Source: Spodoptera frugiperda
Taxonomy: Eukaryota; Arthropoda; Insecta; Lepidoptera; Noctuidae
Length of the DNA stretch: 64,000 nt
Reading direction: 5' to 3'
Assembly (NCBI RefSeq): GCF_023101765.2
Contig: NC_064214.1
Location: forward strand, 6,392,001 to 6,456,000
Below, in pieces: positions 43,600 to 55,005 of this stretch. Positions within the stretch are counted from its first letter, which is position 1. Each line of letters begins with the position of its first letter. A program made the translations under genes and the position numbers. The notes under the pieces were generated by a model. The model did no database searches. It saw only the letters and a list, made by a program, of their open reading frames with translations, and was not told where the DNA came from.

Positions 43600-45300
43600 C
43601 AATTTTTTCCCGTAGCCCGTGGCTCCGGGGCGGCGGCGGCGTCGAGGACTGATTGATTTTTAGGTTATTGCATCGGATATTACTATAGGTTTTCGATAAT
43701 TATACGATAATGTCGGGGCCCTTCTGTTTCGCACCATTATTGGGCCGCGATATTATCCGTACGCGCCGCTAGTTATAATTGTGTTTTACTGCTGCCTTTT
43801 ATTCCGGGCTCACCGCTCGGATTAATACTGCGCCATTTTCGACAAGCACGTTATCTTTCGCACCGATGTCAAAGTCAATATTTGCCCAACCTAGTTACAT
43901 TAATACCGTGCATGAATTTGAGGTAACCGTAATGAAAAACCAGTTGAACCTAGACGTCCAGGCACACATTACTAGTATACTGTACGGACTAGTTCTAAAC
44001 CGTACAAATATAAGTGTATGTTATAGTGTACGTAGTCGAGGAGCTCGACATTACAAGTAATTACTCGCTTTTAATTAAACGAGTGAATCAAGCTGTCTCT
44101 TGCACTAGTTCTACTGACGTGGCTAATGAACTAAATAAAGATATGTTGCGTTTCTATTATATTTACTTTTTATAGTGACATTTTATGTGATTAGATGTTG
44201 TTCTGGAAATTGAGTGTATTGTCCGGTAAATCTTTACGTATCCATTTAGAAAATAAACCTCGGATGATAAATAGAAGAATTTGTTTGCAAAACTTATCAC
44301 TTACGAATCCGAAAAATTGTGCAGTAAGCAGATAAAGTTCTGAAATTGTGGAACTTCGTAAATCAACTTATTTAGTTTTTCTTTAAGTTAAACGTTGGCA
44401 ATTTTATCTTGCATTTACTGGCAAAGTTACAAGTTAAAAAGCATAACATCTTCGTGGCTCGAACCTACCCGAGTATACGCGCTGCTATCAAACTAAATAA
44501 CTTGTTACCCTAAAAATATTAGCTCCGAAGATTTTCCAAGATACCCTAACACCTTTAACCCTCGGCTGCGGACGTCAATCGGCAACCCTTCAGCAATTAC
44601 GGTCGAACAGGCCCCATCAGACTGTAATTTTCCACGCCACTTGGCTTAATTAGGTCAAACGTCCGTCCCCTGGGCGACTCTCGGACACAGTTTAAGACGG
44701 CTGCTCAGGGTTTAAACTGGGCCTTAAATCGACTTATGTCAACTAAATACTATATTTTCACAAAAGCTTTGAGAACAGTGAATATTATTGTTATATATTT
44801 TCTTGAGTTAATGGTGACCCTGAGTTCCAATCTCCAGATTGGTGTACATTTTCTGATTTCAACGGAACTCAAGATTGAGAAGTACAGTTCCTAGTATTCT
44901 ACCGATTAGATTACACCAATAAGAAGATAAGTGGCAGCATCTAGAACAATATAAGTCTCCTGTTCCGAGGAGTGCCATGTTGTTATAAAGTGTAATTAGA
45001 CTCAGACTAGACAAACAACGTCCAAGCTATTAATGTTTTAATCTAAACCACTTAATGATACCGAGAGCCGCACTATCCTTCCAAGAAATTTATTGTTCCT
45101 TCGACTTAATCTAAATTACAAAAGAATTGTACTTAAACAAAGGAAAAAATAATTAACGTAATGGTGTATTTTATGGAATAAAACTTTTGTTCCAGACTGT
45201 CCCCAGAGACAAGTTAAATCCTTCATAGCTTTAAAGTAAGACGGCAAATGAAGCCAATAAAATAAAAACAGAATCAATGAAATCTCTTAAACCTGTTCTA
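43600..45300. other. Repeat-poor DNA with conserved-looking islands
   Basis: Islands of mixed composition occur at about 43600-43960 (a short GGC run at 43629-43640, many CG) and 44550-44720. No repeat family and no plausible coding frame is visible. Confidence 0.35.
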
Positions 45301-46669
45301 AATACTGTTGAAAGACTATAATCGTAACCGAATGGAGGAGTATCCGCGACGTAATCGTATGCAAATGCCTTTGGAGACGTCCAGCTTAACACCAGCGATT
45401 TGGTACAGTCTATACAGACCTGAAGCAGTGGTAATAGAATACTGCCAAAGCCAAACAAGAACTAAGTAAGAATAGATAAGTATCGCACACTGCAAAGATA
45501 ATATAAACATATAAAAATAACGAAATATTTCAATTGAACTCCGGCTGATATTTGGATGCCAAGAGCGCCACCATTATCGTAACATTAGAGAGCAGTGTCG
45601 AATCCATAATTCGGAGCTATGCAAATGTTCCGAGGAGGCATCCAGCACTAGTGCCGGTACTAGTAGTTAACACCAAGAGTTGTAATTCACGCGATAAATA
45701 ACACATTTCATTCGTATTTGCATTCGTCGCTAAGGCGGAAATTGCTTGCAAAATCTCGACCCCGACGTATAATGGCATTAACGAGCTTCCGTTTCGGTGG
45801 ATGCGGTACTTAATTTAGAATTGTGAGTACGTTTTCTGTGTTCCGATTTACGTGTACTCGCAAGAACAAGCCTCGAACAAAGTAAACCAGAACGAATGCG
45901 AACCAACGAACAATTGACGTATTTATTTATTTGCAATATAAACCATGGCTTATTTTCAAATATGACTTTATTTTCATGTATTATTTCATAAATAAACACT
46001 CTTTATAATAACGTTTAGTTTAAATGAAGACATAAAATTGTATTCTACTTGGAAACAATCCAAACTGATAATTTTGCTATATCGGAACAAAATTGCGGCA
46101 GTTGCGTCGGCGGGGCAAGGTATGGGCAATGGGCATATTACCGCATCCGAAGCGCATCGCATCGCATCCGCTACATCCAGCGGTTGCATTCCAATGAGAT
46201 GCAAATGCTAGAAGCGGCTGCGGTGGGGAGCCGCTCCCGTAGAAATTTGCGGAACACTGTTTGTCGAAATTTCCCAGTGCAGGTAGCTGTGACGCGAGCG
46301 ATCGATACACAATGCCTAATGTTCCCAACTTTCACCTGGACCAGCAGAAGTCAAGATTTACGCGGCTCTAAGAAACAATGTTCTGTTGAACTCTAGAAAG
46401 GTTGCGCACCTATATCAAACCGTGTCAAATAGTTCACACGTGGAAAATATACAGCCTCGGTATGCTATTTTGGAGAAAAGTTGAGCAATGAGTTCTTAAG
46501 TTCGAAACATAAAGTATAATTACGAAATTGTATTGTGAATCTGATTGAAAAAGAGTAACCATGGAATTTCTGGCTCGTTCTTCTCCATAGGAATGTACAC
46601 TTTGGAACTAGCAAATAGCTTCACTTGATGATTGACCGACAGACAGACGTTATTAATATTATTTTATAT

Positions 46670-46750
46670 TATATTTGCTTTGACGTTCAGAAGAGCCTTC
46701 CTGGTCTATTTGAAATAAATAATTTTGACTTGACTTGACTCGACTTGAAA
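46670..46750 (+). mobile_element. Short retroelement tail
   Basis: AGAGCCTTCCTGGTCTATTT, AATAAATAA and a TTGACTTGACTTGACTCGAC run match the usual 3' end of common moth non-LTR elements. Nothing upstream is recognisable. Confidence 0.5.
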
Positions 46751-47193
46751 TAAAAAGGAAAGATTTGTCTGTCTTTTTCTTGGTTCCTTTCACATGAATT
46801 TAAATAAAGCAAGAAAGAAGATGCTGTAAATACAAGATCCTCTAAATACAATAGTGAGGGTATCACGTTTATATTTCGCCTCCACTGTCACTTTACATTG
46901 AAAGCATTCGCTCCACGTTTTACAGCCGCAGCAGTGTGAATGTGAAACTAAAAATAAATACAATGTATTTTTATAATCCCCCAGTTTAGGAGGCGCTGCT
47001 GAAATTCAGTGTTCAGGTAAGTGTGACGATGAAACAGCTAGTACCGATCGATACCTGAAAGTTAATGCTGCGTGCTATTTAGGACAGAACTCAGTGCTGC
47101 GGTGGTTTAGACGACTACCTACATTTTTTTAGTATATTCTGTAGAAAGTAATAGCTTTTTGGTCCCAATAATACGCATCTTCCGCAGCCGCTG

Positions 47194-47508
47194 TTATACT
47201 CTACACTTTGATCTCATCTTCACTAGGTGTTCGATTAACACATAAACTTTTATAGCTTTCTTTGTCTTTGTCTTTTTTTGAAATGAGTGCACTGTTTCAT
47301 TTTCTAAAGTTACGTCACGTTTGTGTTTATCTTTCAGATACTCAATTACTTTATCTAACTGACTACACTCAAAAATTAAAACGATTTCTTTTCTCAACTT
47401 ATTGATTAAAATAAGTACCCACATCACATGACCCACATCCTTTCCGAACCTACAACATAAAATGTAATCAACACCATAGTAGCTTGACACAGAAAATGTT
47501 CCTTTCAA
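47194..47508 (-). other. Unassigned 104-codon open frame
   Basis: The frame begins at a TTG, with the first ATG about 28 codons in. It encodes a Lys-rich peptide with a possible amphipathic stretch (LDKVIEYLKDKHKRDVTLE). No splice sites, family motif or conserved neighbour supports it. In AT-rich DNA such frames are expected by chance, and I do not consider it a gene. Confidence 0.12.
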
Positions 47509-48660
47509 TCTTTTCCTAGAACCTGTCCATTACGCAAGGGATCTAAGTAATTTGCAATCTTCTGCGAACAAATGCAAATTAATTAAAATGTAATTCGACA
47601 CGTGTTTTGCCTTTAAACGAGATTCCCAAGGCGCTGGTCTCAGGATGGCTTGCTTGCCTATATTGTACTGCGACGCCACAGACTGGCGGAATTAGGAATT
47701 ATTCTGACGTCTCTAATGGAATTACTCTATTCTTTTCTATTCCCAAACTAATTATATCTTTCTTCGATGTCAGAGTCTGAATATTGGTTTCCATTTATAA
47801 ATTTTGTTTGTGTAGGTAGTGCCAATATGTTAACACAACAGGTGAAAATTCACGATTCCAAGAACATGATTGGCATTGATTAAATAATTATGGCTTCCAT
47901 TAAAAATAAATTAATGAAACCAGTTACTCAAGCACAATAAAATCGTGAAAGGTTTTATCCAATACAAACCAAGCAATAAGTGTCGTCAGGCGTTGTTATT
48001 GGAATGTAGTGCACAAGTGTACCACAAGTATATTTTAATAGCGTGTTCCCTTACAGCATTATAGCACAGCTGCAGATTGCAAGATTACTTCGCGATTGGA
48101 AATAAATAAAAACGATGGACGCGCCGCTCGCCCGGTTCCGTTCTACGAGTATTGTCGAATAAAACTTTTGTTTTATGATTTTAATATTGCTCCTTTTTGC
48201 GAAAGTATTTTCTGTGGTTTATGTTTTTTCTGGCGATAAAATGCTATTATATTAAAGTGGAATTTCGTCATATACGTTGTGTGTATTTTATCTGATTTAT
48301 TTTCATAATGGGCGATTATGACAAAAACTAATAGGTATTATAATTGTAAAACAGTACAATAAGAACAATAGTAACTATCGATAGGTAATATACATGGAAA
48401 TCGAGTGGATTTGCATAAAATAGTGTCTATAATCTAATTCCACTAAAGCTGCCATCGCGAGGAACTTGCTCGGAGATTTATAGTTAGCAATTACAGACTC
48501 GCCTACTCGTAATGACAGACAAAGGACCGCAGAATGCTATCACTTACTCTTATTAAATATTCTGCTCTTCTCACTTTTAATTTATTCATATTTATTGCGT
48601 TAATCTGAATTAATTAACCATAGTCTTGGGTAATCTTTTTGAAAATCCCTTTACTTTATA

Positions 48661-48822
48661 TTTTTAACCGACTTGAAGAAAAGGAAGTTTTCAGTTTGAC
48701 TTGTATGTATGTATTTATGTTTGTGTGCGATTATCTCGCGTTTGGTTGAACTGATTTTGATGTAGTTTTCAGCATAGTATTTTTCAGAATTAAGAGAGCT
48801 TTACGGGTATGACCTGACAAAA
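48661..48822 (+). mobile_element. Dispersed repeat starting TTTTTAACCGACTT
   Basis: It contains TTTTTAACCGACTTGAAG, GATTATCTCGCGTTTGG and TTGATGTAGTTTTCAGCA. It is the opposite orientation of the family at 27514-27727, sharing the AACCGACTT/AAGTCGGTT end and the CTCGCGTTTG box. Confidence 0.7.
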
Positions 48823-48830
48823 AAAAATTA

Positions 48831-49012
48831 GGTGGGCAACTGGCTGCCGTATAACGAGTAGCGGGTTCGATTTCCGCATTGAGCAACTCGTTGTGTAATC
48901 CGCAAATTGTTGTTTCGGGTCTGGGTGTCATGAGTATGTGAACTTGTGTGTTTGCAAACGCAGCCACGACACAGGAGAAAACCCTGGTGTGGAGCAATGT
49001 TATGTAAAAAAT
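48831..49012 (+). mobile_element. tRNA-derived SINE
   Basis: Near the head is GCGGGTTCGATTTCCGC, a slightly altered polymerase III B-box. The body has TTGTTTCGGGTCTGGGTGTC, ATGTGAACTTGTGTGTTTG, CACGACACAGGAGAAAACCC and GTGTGGAGCAATG, and ends in an A-rich tail. I recognise the body as a widespread moth SINE. It sits 8 bp after the AACCGACTT repeat. Confidence 0.72.
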
Positions 49013-52000
49013 AATATCATTATACCTACAATGAAAACAAGTTCAGTGTTCCAAGAACATCTATGAAACATAAGCATCAAACGCACACAATTTGTGAGTC
49101 GTAGGTTTAATAGCGTACCGAAATATTCTCAGAAACGAAATTATAAATGTATGTCGCATACTACCATTAAAGTATTTATTAATATATTATATTCTCTTTG
49201 AAGAAGTTTTTAAAAGAGTAGAGAACAAAAATGTCGTGTAACAAAGAAACAGGATAGAGTCCAGGATGGCAGACACAATGAATATTGGAACTAAAGGAAT
49301 TCACAATATCTAAGTGAAGGCTCTTCGTTTGATGAATACTGCTCGCGACTTTAATGCCTGAAACTGGCTTTAGTTATTGTCTTCAGTATTTCAATTCTTA
49401 CTGCGCCTGCAGTTTGCAAGGAAATGTGAATTCTCGAGTTTTCGGAAAGTTTCAGTGATTCAGTTTTGGTAGGTAAGTGCTGAAGTTTAATCATTATCGT
49501 TCTTTATTAAAATTGGCTTTTGTTTTATAAGTTCACTATATAATTAGCAAACTATGTATGTTTGAATAATTGCATGTTTTTTATGTGACGTAATATGCTA
49601 TTGGAATATTTGTGCAGATTTATCTCATGATATTTTAAAAACCTGGCAGTTAAAAACTTATATAATACTGTAAAATTCTATCATGCTACGTAACATAAGC
49701 ATGGAAATTCACTAGAAACGTATTCTGTATAAACGCGAGTACAATCTCCAACATTTTGCAAAGCGTTTCTTACATTAATTTATTTGCGAGTCAGCACTAT
49801 TCGTGCAAGTTCTTAAGTATTAACCGACAAAAATAAAAGTGATTTATGTAGTACGACCACGTTGTGTAGTGTTGTGGCTCTCTAAATTGTATGGGTTATG
49901 TGCTTGGTTTGCAAACGCCGGTGAAATGGCTTGTATTGATCAATGGCTCTCCTGTGCGTTCGTATTGAGGGTCTTGGAATTCCGAGGTTAGTACTTGGAC
50001 TTTTACCAGGATTTAATGTGGGAATATAAATTATATAAAAGTAGGAAACATTACTATTTTTATAATAATGTTTGTGGAAAGCGTTCAGTTTTATGTAAGT
50101 ACATAATATATAGGTAGCTAATAAAGTACGAGTGTAAAAAATGAGAGAATATATTTATTTAATTCGATGTCCTCTGAGTAAAAACATTCAGTTTCGTAAT
50201 AATTAATTACTGAGCCAAGTCGAGCTTTTGTGAGGAATTCCTAAAGAAGTAGTGTCCTCCTTTGTTTTAGTTCGGCGCGGACTCCTCACTGCGTCCCAGG
50301 CGCAAGAGGTCGTGTCAAAAGGACTTTTTAAAAAGAGATTTCATAATTTTGAATATCTTAAAAAGAAAAGCAGGAACTTTTACACCACTGCTGCAGTTGA
50401 ATATTTCTTTTGCTTGAGTTTTACTTCAGTTGAGAAGTAGGATTGATTTTTAAAGTAAATGGGACGCAACATGTATTGTATTAACAAAGGCAAATATTTA
50501 ATTAATACAGCATCATAAGAATATGGTGTAATAGTTTTAACTAAAGACAATTTCATTAAAGTCACTTTCACTTATTACCTGTACCACGCACAAACTATAA
50601 AAACATTCTACAATGTAGAAATAATAAATTAATATCATTGCAGTCTTACACACTCTACATATTTACTTACATATTTTGTGCAATTATTTACCCCGTGGTA
50701 ACACAGTGCAGTGGAGGTCGATGTATAAAATAATTATCGTATAAGTACAAGAGGCAGGCAGTAGAGTCGCTAATATGGCGTCATTTAATTCGGCACCATT
50801 ACCATTGGCCACTCGGGCCGCGGGAAATTCCTCACTTCCGGCCCCGCTCCCGGCTTTTCATGAGAAACGCCTGAAGATACTAATTTCCGGTTCGTGAAAA
50901 GCCTACGGGGGCTTTTTGTTACTTTATTAAATATATATTTTTCTCTCTTTTTTTTGTTCACACGACAACACAAAATTTAATATGTAAATTCATCTTTTTA
51001 TAGAGTAAAACTCGTGTGAAACCTGAAATAAGTTCTGAAATTATGGTTAAGATAAAATGTATTCACTAAGCAAAAATATAAAGCTAAAATGATGTAGTGG
51101 TTAGTTCAACACAATTACGGTGTTTTCGCATGTAGTCGTTACTCCTGCGAGTACTTTATAAATAAAGTAAATAAACAGAGCTGCGGGTAGAATCAACACG
51201 ATTTCACTTCGTAACCCGTTTCCGCAGTTCATAAAAGTGCATATTCCGAGGCCATTAACTCGTACGTCGGTGCTGTGTGCGGTGTGGAGTGTAGAGGCTC
51301 CCAAAGAATCACGTTTTCTATGCGGCCCAGCCGTGAACAGGAAATTAGAGCCTGCGGCCTCAACGAATGGATTTCCGGGCGCAAGTGGCCCGCCAGGCCT
51401 TTATTTAACTTTTATTGTAGTGGTGCGAACAATTGTTGTTCCAGCTTGATTTTAACGGACAATTTAAGTGAAGTAGTTGGGATTTATATTGCTGTTATTG
51501 GGCAGCTGCCGGCTCCTCGCTCGCGTCCACCGCTTTGTACTCTGAAAGTAAAACATGTGCTCTTACAGTCTGCCAGGGACCTTGTTTGTTTGCTGTTTCG
51601 ACAAACTGCTAGACAGTCGTGAACTCGAATCCTAGTTAGTTAAAAGTCGTTCGCGCACTAAATCACGGAAATGTTATTTACCGTAGCACTCGTGACATCT
51701 GACCTATATATGTACTTATATGTAGTTATTAAAAAGTGCACGTATAGTAATGTCTGGATATAAATGAGCTTGGAGTATATTTATAGCAGGATTTGACGGT
51801 CCGACCCGCGGGTGACGTACGCTTTGTAGTTTCGGGATCAGTGGAGCGCTCGCCCGTGGACACGTTCCGTCCGTACTATGTATATTTATTTAGGAAGTTG
51901 ATTTGAATATCACATTAGATAAGATGAAGCTATAAATATTTTATATAAAACGAGTAACTGTTCAATGCAATCAAAACAAGGTAATTCACTTTGTTTAAAC

Positions 52001-54900
52001 AAAGTTGAAAAAGGAGGAAAGTTTCGTTGAACTTGCTAAGTTTCTATAACTTGTTCTTCTAAAACTTTCACAAAATTTTAATAAGAAGTTAGTAAAATGG
52101 CAGGAGTTTAGTTTGACCTTGGAAATAAAAGATTGTAGTAGGACAAGAGTCACGAGCAGCCTGTGTACCCGGCCACGAATCATTCGTCGTACGGAACCCA
52201 GATAGTACGCAGCATACAAATTACGCAGTCCCGCCGCGTCCACTGAAAAATCTTCGTGAATTTATTTCTGCACATCCCTAGCATTAAAATCCAGGCCAAG
52301 CCTTTTTGTTATTATTTTTGCTCCAGAAAATGCTAGCATCGAACTTTACTGATGAATTTTAAGTGGCCAATCACTGTTTTCTCATTGTACACTATTTGTT
52401 CCTTTGACGGCATTTGAAGTGGATTTATCGTTTCAGTTCTCATCTGTTGTGTTCCGACGCTCACTGTCTATTGCGCATTTTTTATCTGGACGCCTACGTA
52501 TTCAAATATTGAAAAACCAAACTGTTTCGAATTGTTTTGCAACATTTCGTTCGGTATTTTTGTTTGACTGATTCTAAAAATTCCTTTATTCCATGTTGTA
52601 GAGTTTATGATGATCATGTTTGACAGAGCGGAATGAAATAGAATGCGCTGGTTTTTAAAATGGAACTTTTTTAATTTTCGGTCTTTGAAATTCTTTGCGG
52701 AACATACGATAATTTTAATCATATTTTGTTATACTACGAAAACATATATTGTTGTTGTTATCTTAATTTTATATGCAATAAACATTAAATTTTTCCACAC
52801 AATTTTTCGATGTTGAAAATATCAATAGGAGCTTCACCCGATCGAGTTAATTTAATATCTTTCAAAGCTCCCAATTTTATAGACGTCCATCATTATTGAC
52901 ATGAAGCTAAATCTATTACGGAGTTTAAATTTCAATTTGAAATGTAATGAACTCCATTCCAGTCTGCATTGATATGCAATCACACGGTATATTAGTGTAC
53001 GCGATTGATATGTTTTGTTATTGTGAATACGGCTAACATACATATTATAGCAATGTATGGAACATAAATATGATTAACAGAACTATGTTCATTCTTACTC
53101 AAATTAAACACAATAAAGGATTTAGTAAGTATTTATTAGCACGCGTGCCGCTGTTTTATTATGGTTCCTGCACTTACACTGAGAAGAACAAAAGAAGACT
53201 TAGAGCGAGGCTCGATTGCTACGTTGCGCTGTGTTGTATTGTCGTAGCATCGTTTTACATATACTTTATGAAATGCCCTATTAGCGCGCTACATGTCAAC
53301 GAATCGACGGACAAGAGACGAAGCGGGAGAAAAAAATGGGCAGCGTTTATGGACAATTATTACGTTTATACGTGAGACGCAGTAGCGATGTCGTGCGTCC
53401 TCGCAATCCTTGTGGGTCGTGCAATGCGTTGTTCCGTTGCGACGACGCGACGCAACGCAGCACAACAGATATGTGTTGCCTTGCTCTTAAATAACTTATA
53501 GGTGACATAAAGAAAACATCTCAGCCATAATCGAAATGAAGCAGACAATATTAAATTCAAAACACTATAATAAGAGAAACATCTAGGTTTAAAATATCCA
53601 GATCAAAATCCTGATTCCCATAAACAGAACATAAAAGAGTTTCGCAGAGACACAGCGTATATAAACACATTTGGGTCTGGCAATAAAGGCGAATCGTCGA
53701 ATGTATTCAGACGAAGCAAGCGTGCGTGCGTCTCTATGAATAATATATAGTGAATCTTATCGTGTAGCATATATTAGTCTACCTACGCCGAGCCGAAGGT
53801 TTTCTGCATGTTCTCATGTAATAGCTATTTACTTTTTCTTTGTAAACTTTTCATACGTTCTTTTGAAGTTAAAAGATAGTAGGAGGGAATATTTAGATCG
53901 TTATGTTCATTAATAATAAATACTTGTTGTTCTATATAAATTGTTATCTTACACTTCTACATTTTTGAAAAGGTTGTCAAAATATGGAGGTGGTTTTGCT
54001 GAAACTAAAGGATTATAACTATTGAAACCATACAATCTACATAGTTATATGGAATCTACTCGTAATATGTAAATCACAAAATAATACCATTGTGAAAAAT
54101 TGCAGTAAAAACGTAACTGAGCATATAATGCGTTGTTCCAAGAATATTCACTCAGTATATTGTTAAAGAAAAAGATGAATATACCAATATGGAGCACATT
54201 TAGGCCATGTGTGGGGTAATAAAAGCACTGAAACATATGCTCGGGCCGCGGGTCCCTTTGTTTCGTGTAACGTGATTTAAAACAGAACATGTACCCTTTG
54301 GCTCAATGTGCTGCATCGGAGGTGTTCGCTTTGTGAACCACGACTGTGTAATTCACTGCTCCGCGTACAAATGATTATGTTAGCCATCGCACTCCTTTTT
54401 GTATTACCACAAAGGGCGTCTATTTCTATATTTGTATTGTACTTTTTTTTCGTAACAAGTATCGCTTTCATTGGATTTTTGGTGGTCAGTTGTATTATGT
54501 GTGATGGTCTATTAATGGTGTTTGACTGTGTTATGTAAAGTTTCAGTAAACAAAACGTCCCATAAATTCCGAAGACGTTAAAAAGAAACAGCTAATTTGT
54601 CCTATAAGAGTTTGTAACGAAACAAAACTTCCATTTAGAGCGAGTCACCTCCATTTCTCAAGCATTTCATTCAGTACAACGGCAGTTTAAAAAAACGTCG
54701 TAAGTAGAACGTTCTTGGTTCGTTTAAAATCCCGCGAACTTAAGGCTCGGTTGGTGCACTGTAAAAACTAGGAGGCAACTTTGGCACAATCCATGCCTAA
54801 CGAGCTCTCTAGGTAATTAACTATTTGTTTCCAAGTCAAAGAGTAGAGTTTTGCTTCGTTCTGCGAGGCGCGAGTTACGGGAGACTTTAGTTTGTGTTTA
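49013..54900. other. Long repeat-poor stretch
   Basis: Nearly 6 kb shows no recognised repeat family or gene. GC-richer islands lie at about 50760-50910, 51240-51560, 51800-51880, 52140-52250 and 53370-53470. An 18-bp palindrome (ACTTTGTTTAAACAAAGT) lies at 51988. Open frames at 51275-51622 and 53070-53375 (115 and 101 codons) lack motifs. Confidence 0.4.
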
Positions 54901-54949
54901 GTGACGGCTTGCAGCTCGCTGTGCGTGTGTGGATGAGATAGCTCGGGGG

Positions 54950-54999
54950 ATGATTAGGAGTTGCACGTTTGTTCTACTTTTACTGCGACTGTACTGCAG
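54950..54999 (+). CDS. Possible signal-peptide first coding exon
   Basis: ATG at 54950 opens MIRSCTFVLLLLRLYC, a basic start followed by a leucine-rich hydrophobic core, as in a secretory signal peptide. After two more bases (AG) the sequence reads GTAATT at 55000, a splice donor after CAG. Without splicing the frame would stop at once (AGG TAA). The 100 bp upstream are GC-richer, like a 5' untranslated region, and hold a tiny upstream frame (ATG AGA TAG at 54933). Secreted or membrane proteins with very long first introns often start like this. Against it: the Arg inside the core, the poor GGGGG context before the ATG, and a frame this short can arise by chance. Confidence 0.25.
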
Positions 55000-55005
55000 G
55001 TAATT

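Larger units (their letters stand above)
45359..48426. promoter_or_regulatory. Cluster of six exact POU octamer motifs
   Basis: ATGCAAAT or its complement occurs at 45359, 45619, 45716 (minus), 46199, 47572 and 48419 (minus). In DNA of this composition roughly 0.2 would be expected in 3 kb. The motif is the classic binding site of POU-domain factors. The site at 47572 runs on as ATGCAAATTAATTAA, adding homeodomain cores. GC-richer text at 46100-46320 includes a GCATC run (46154-46170). An enhancer role is inference. Confidence 0.35.

Noticed and set aside
46049..46396. 115-codon open frame with a mirror frame on the minus strand
   Set aside because: Both strands are open because the DNA is GC-richer and stop-poor here. 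No family features are seen.
53070..53375. 101-codon open frame with hydrophobic stretches
   Set aside because: Hydrophobicity reflects T-rich codons. There are no conserved motifs, signal peptide or splice context.
54308..54538. 76-codon hydrophobic open frame resembling membrane segments
   Set aside because: The T-rich sequence produces Phe, Leu and Val runs in any frame; an overlapping minus-strand frame exists.
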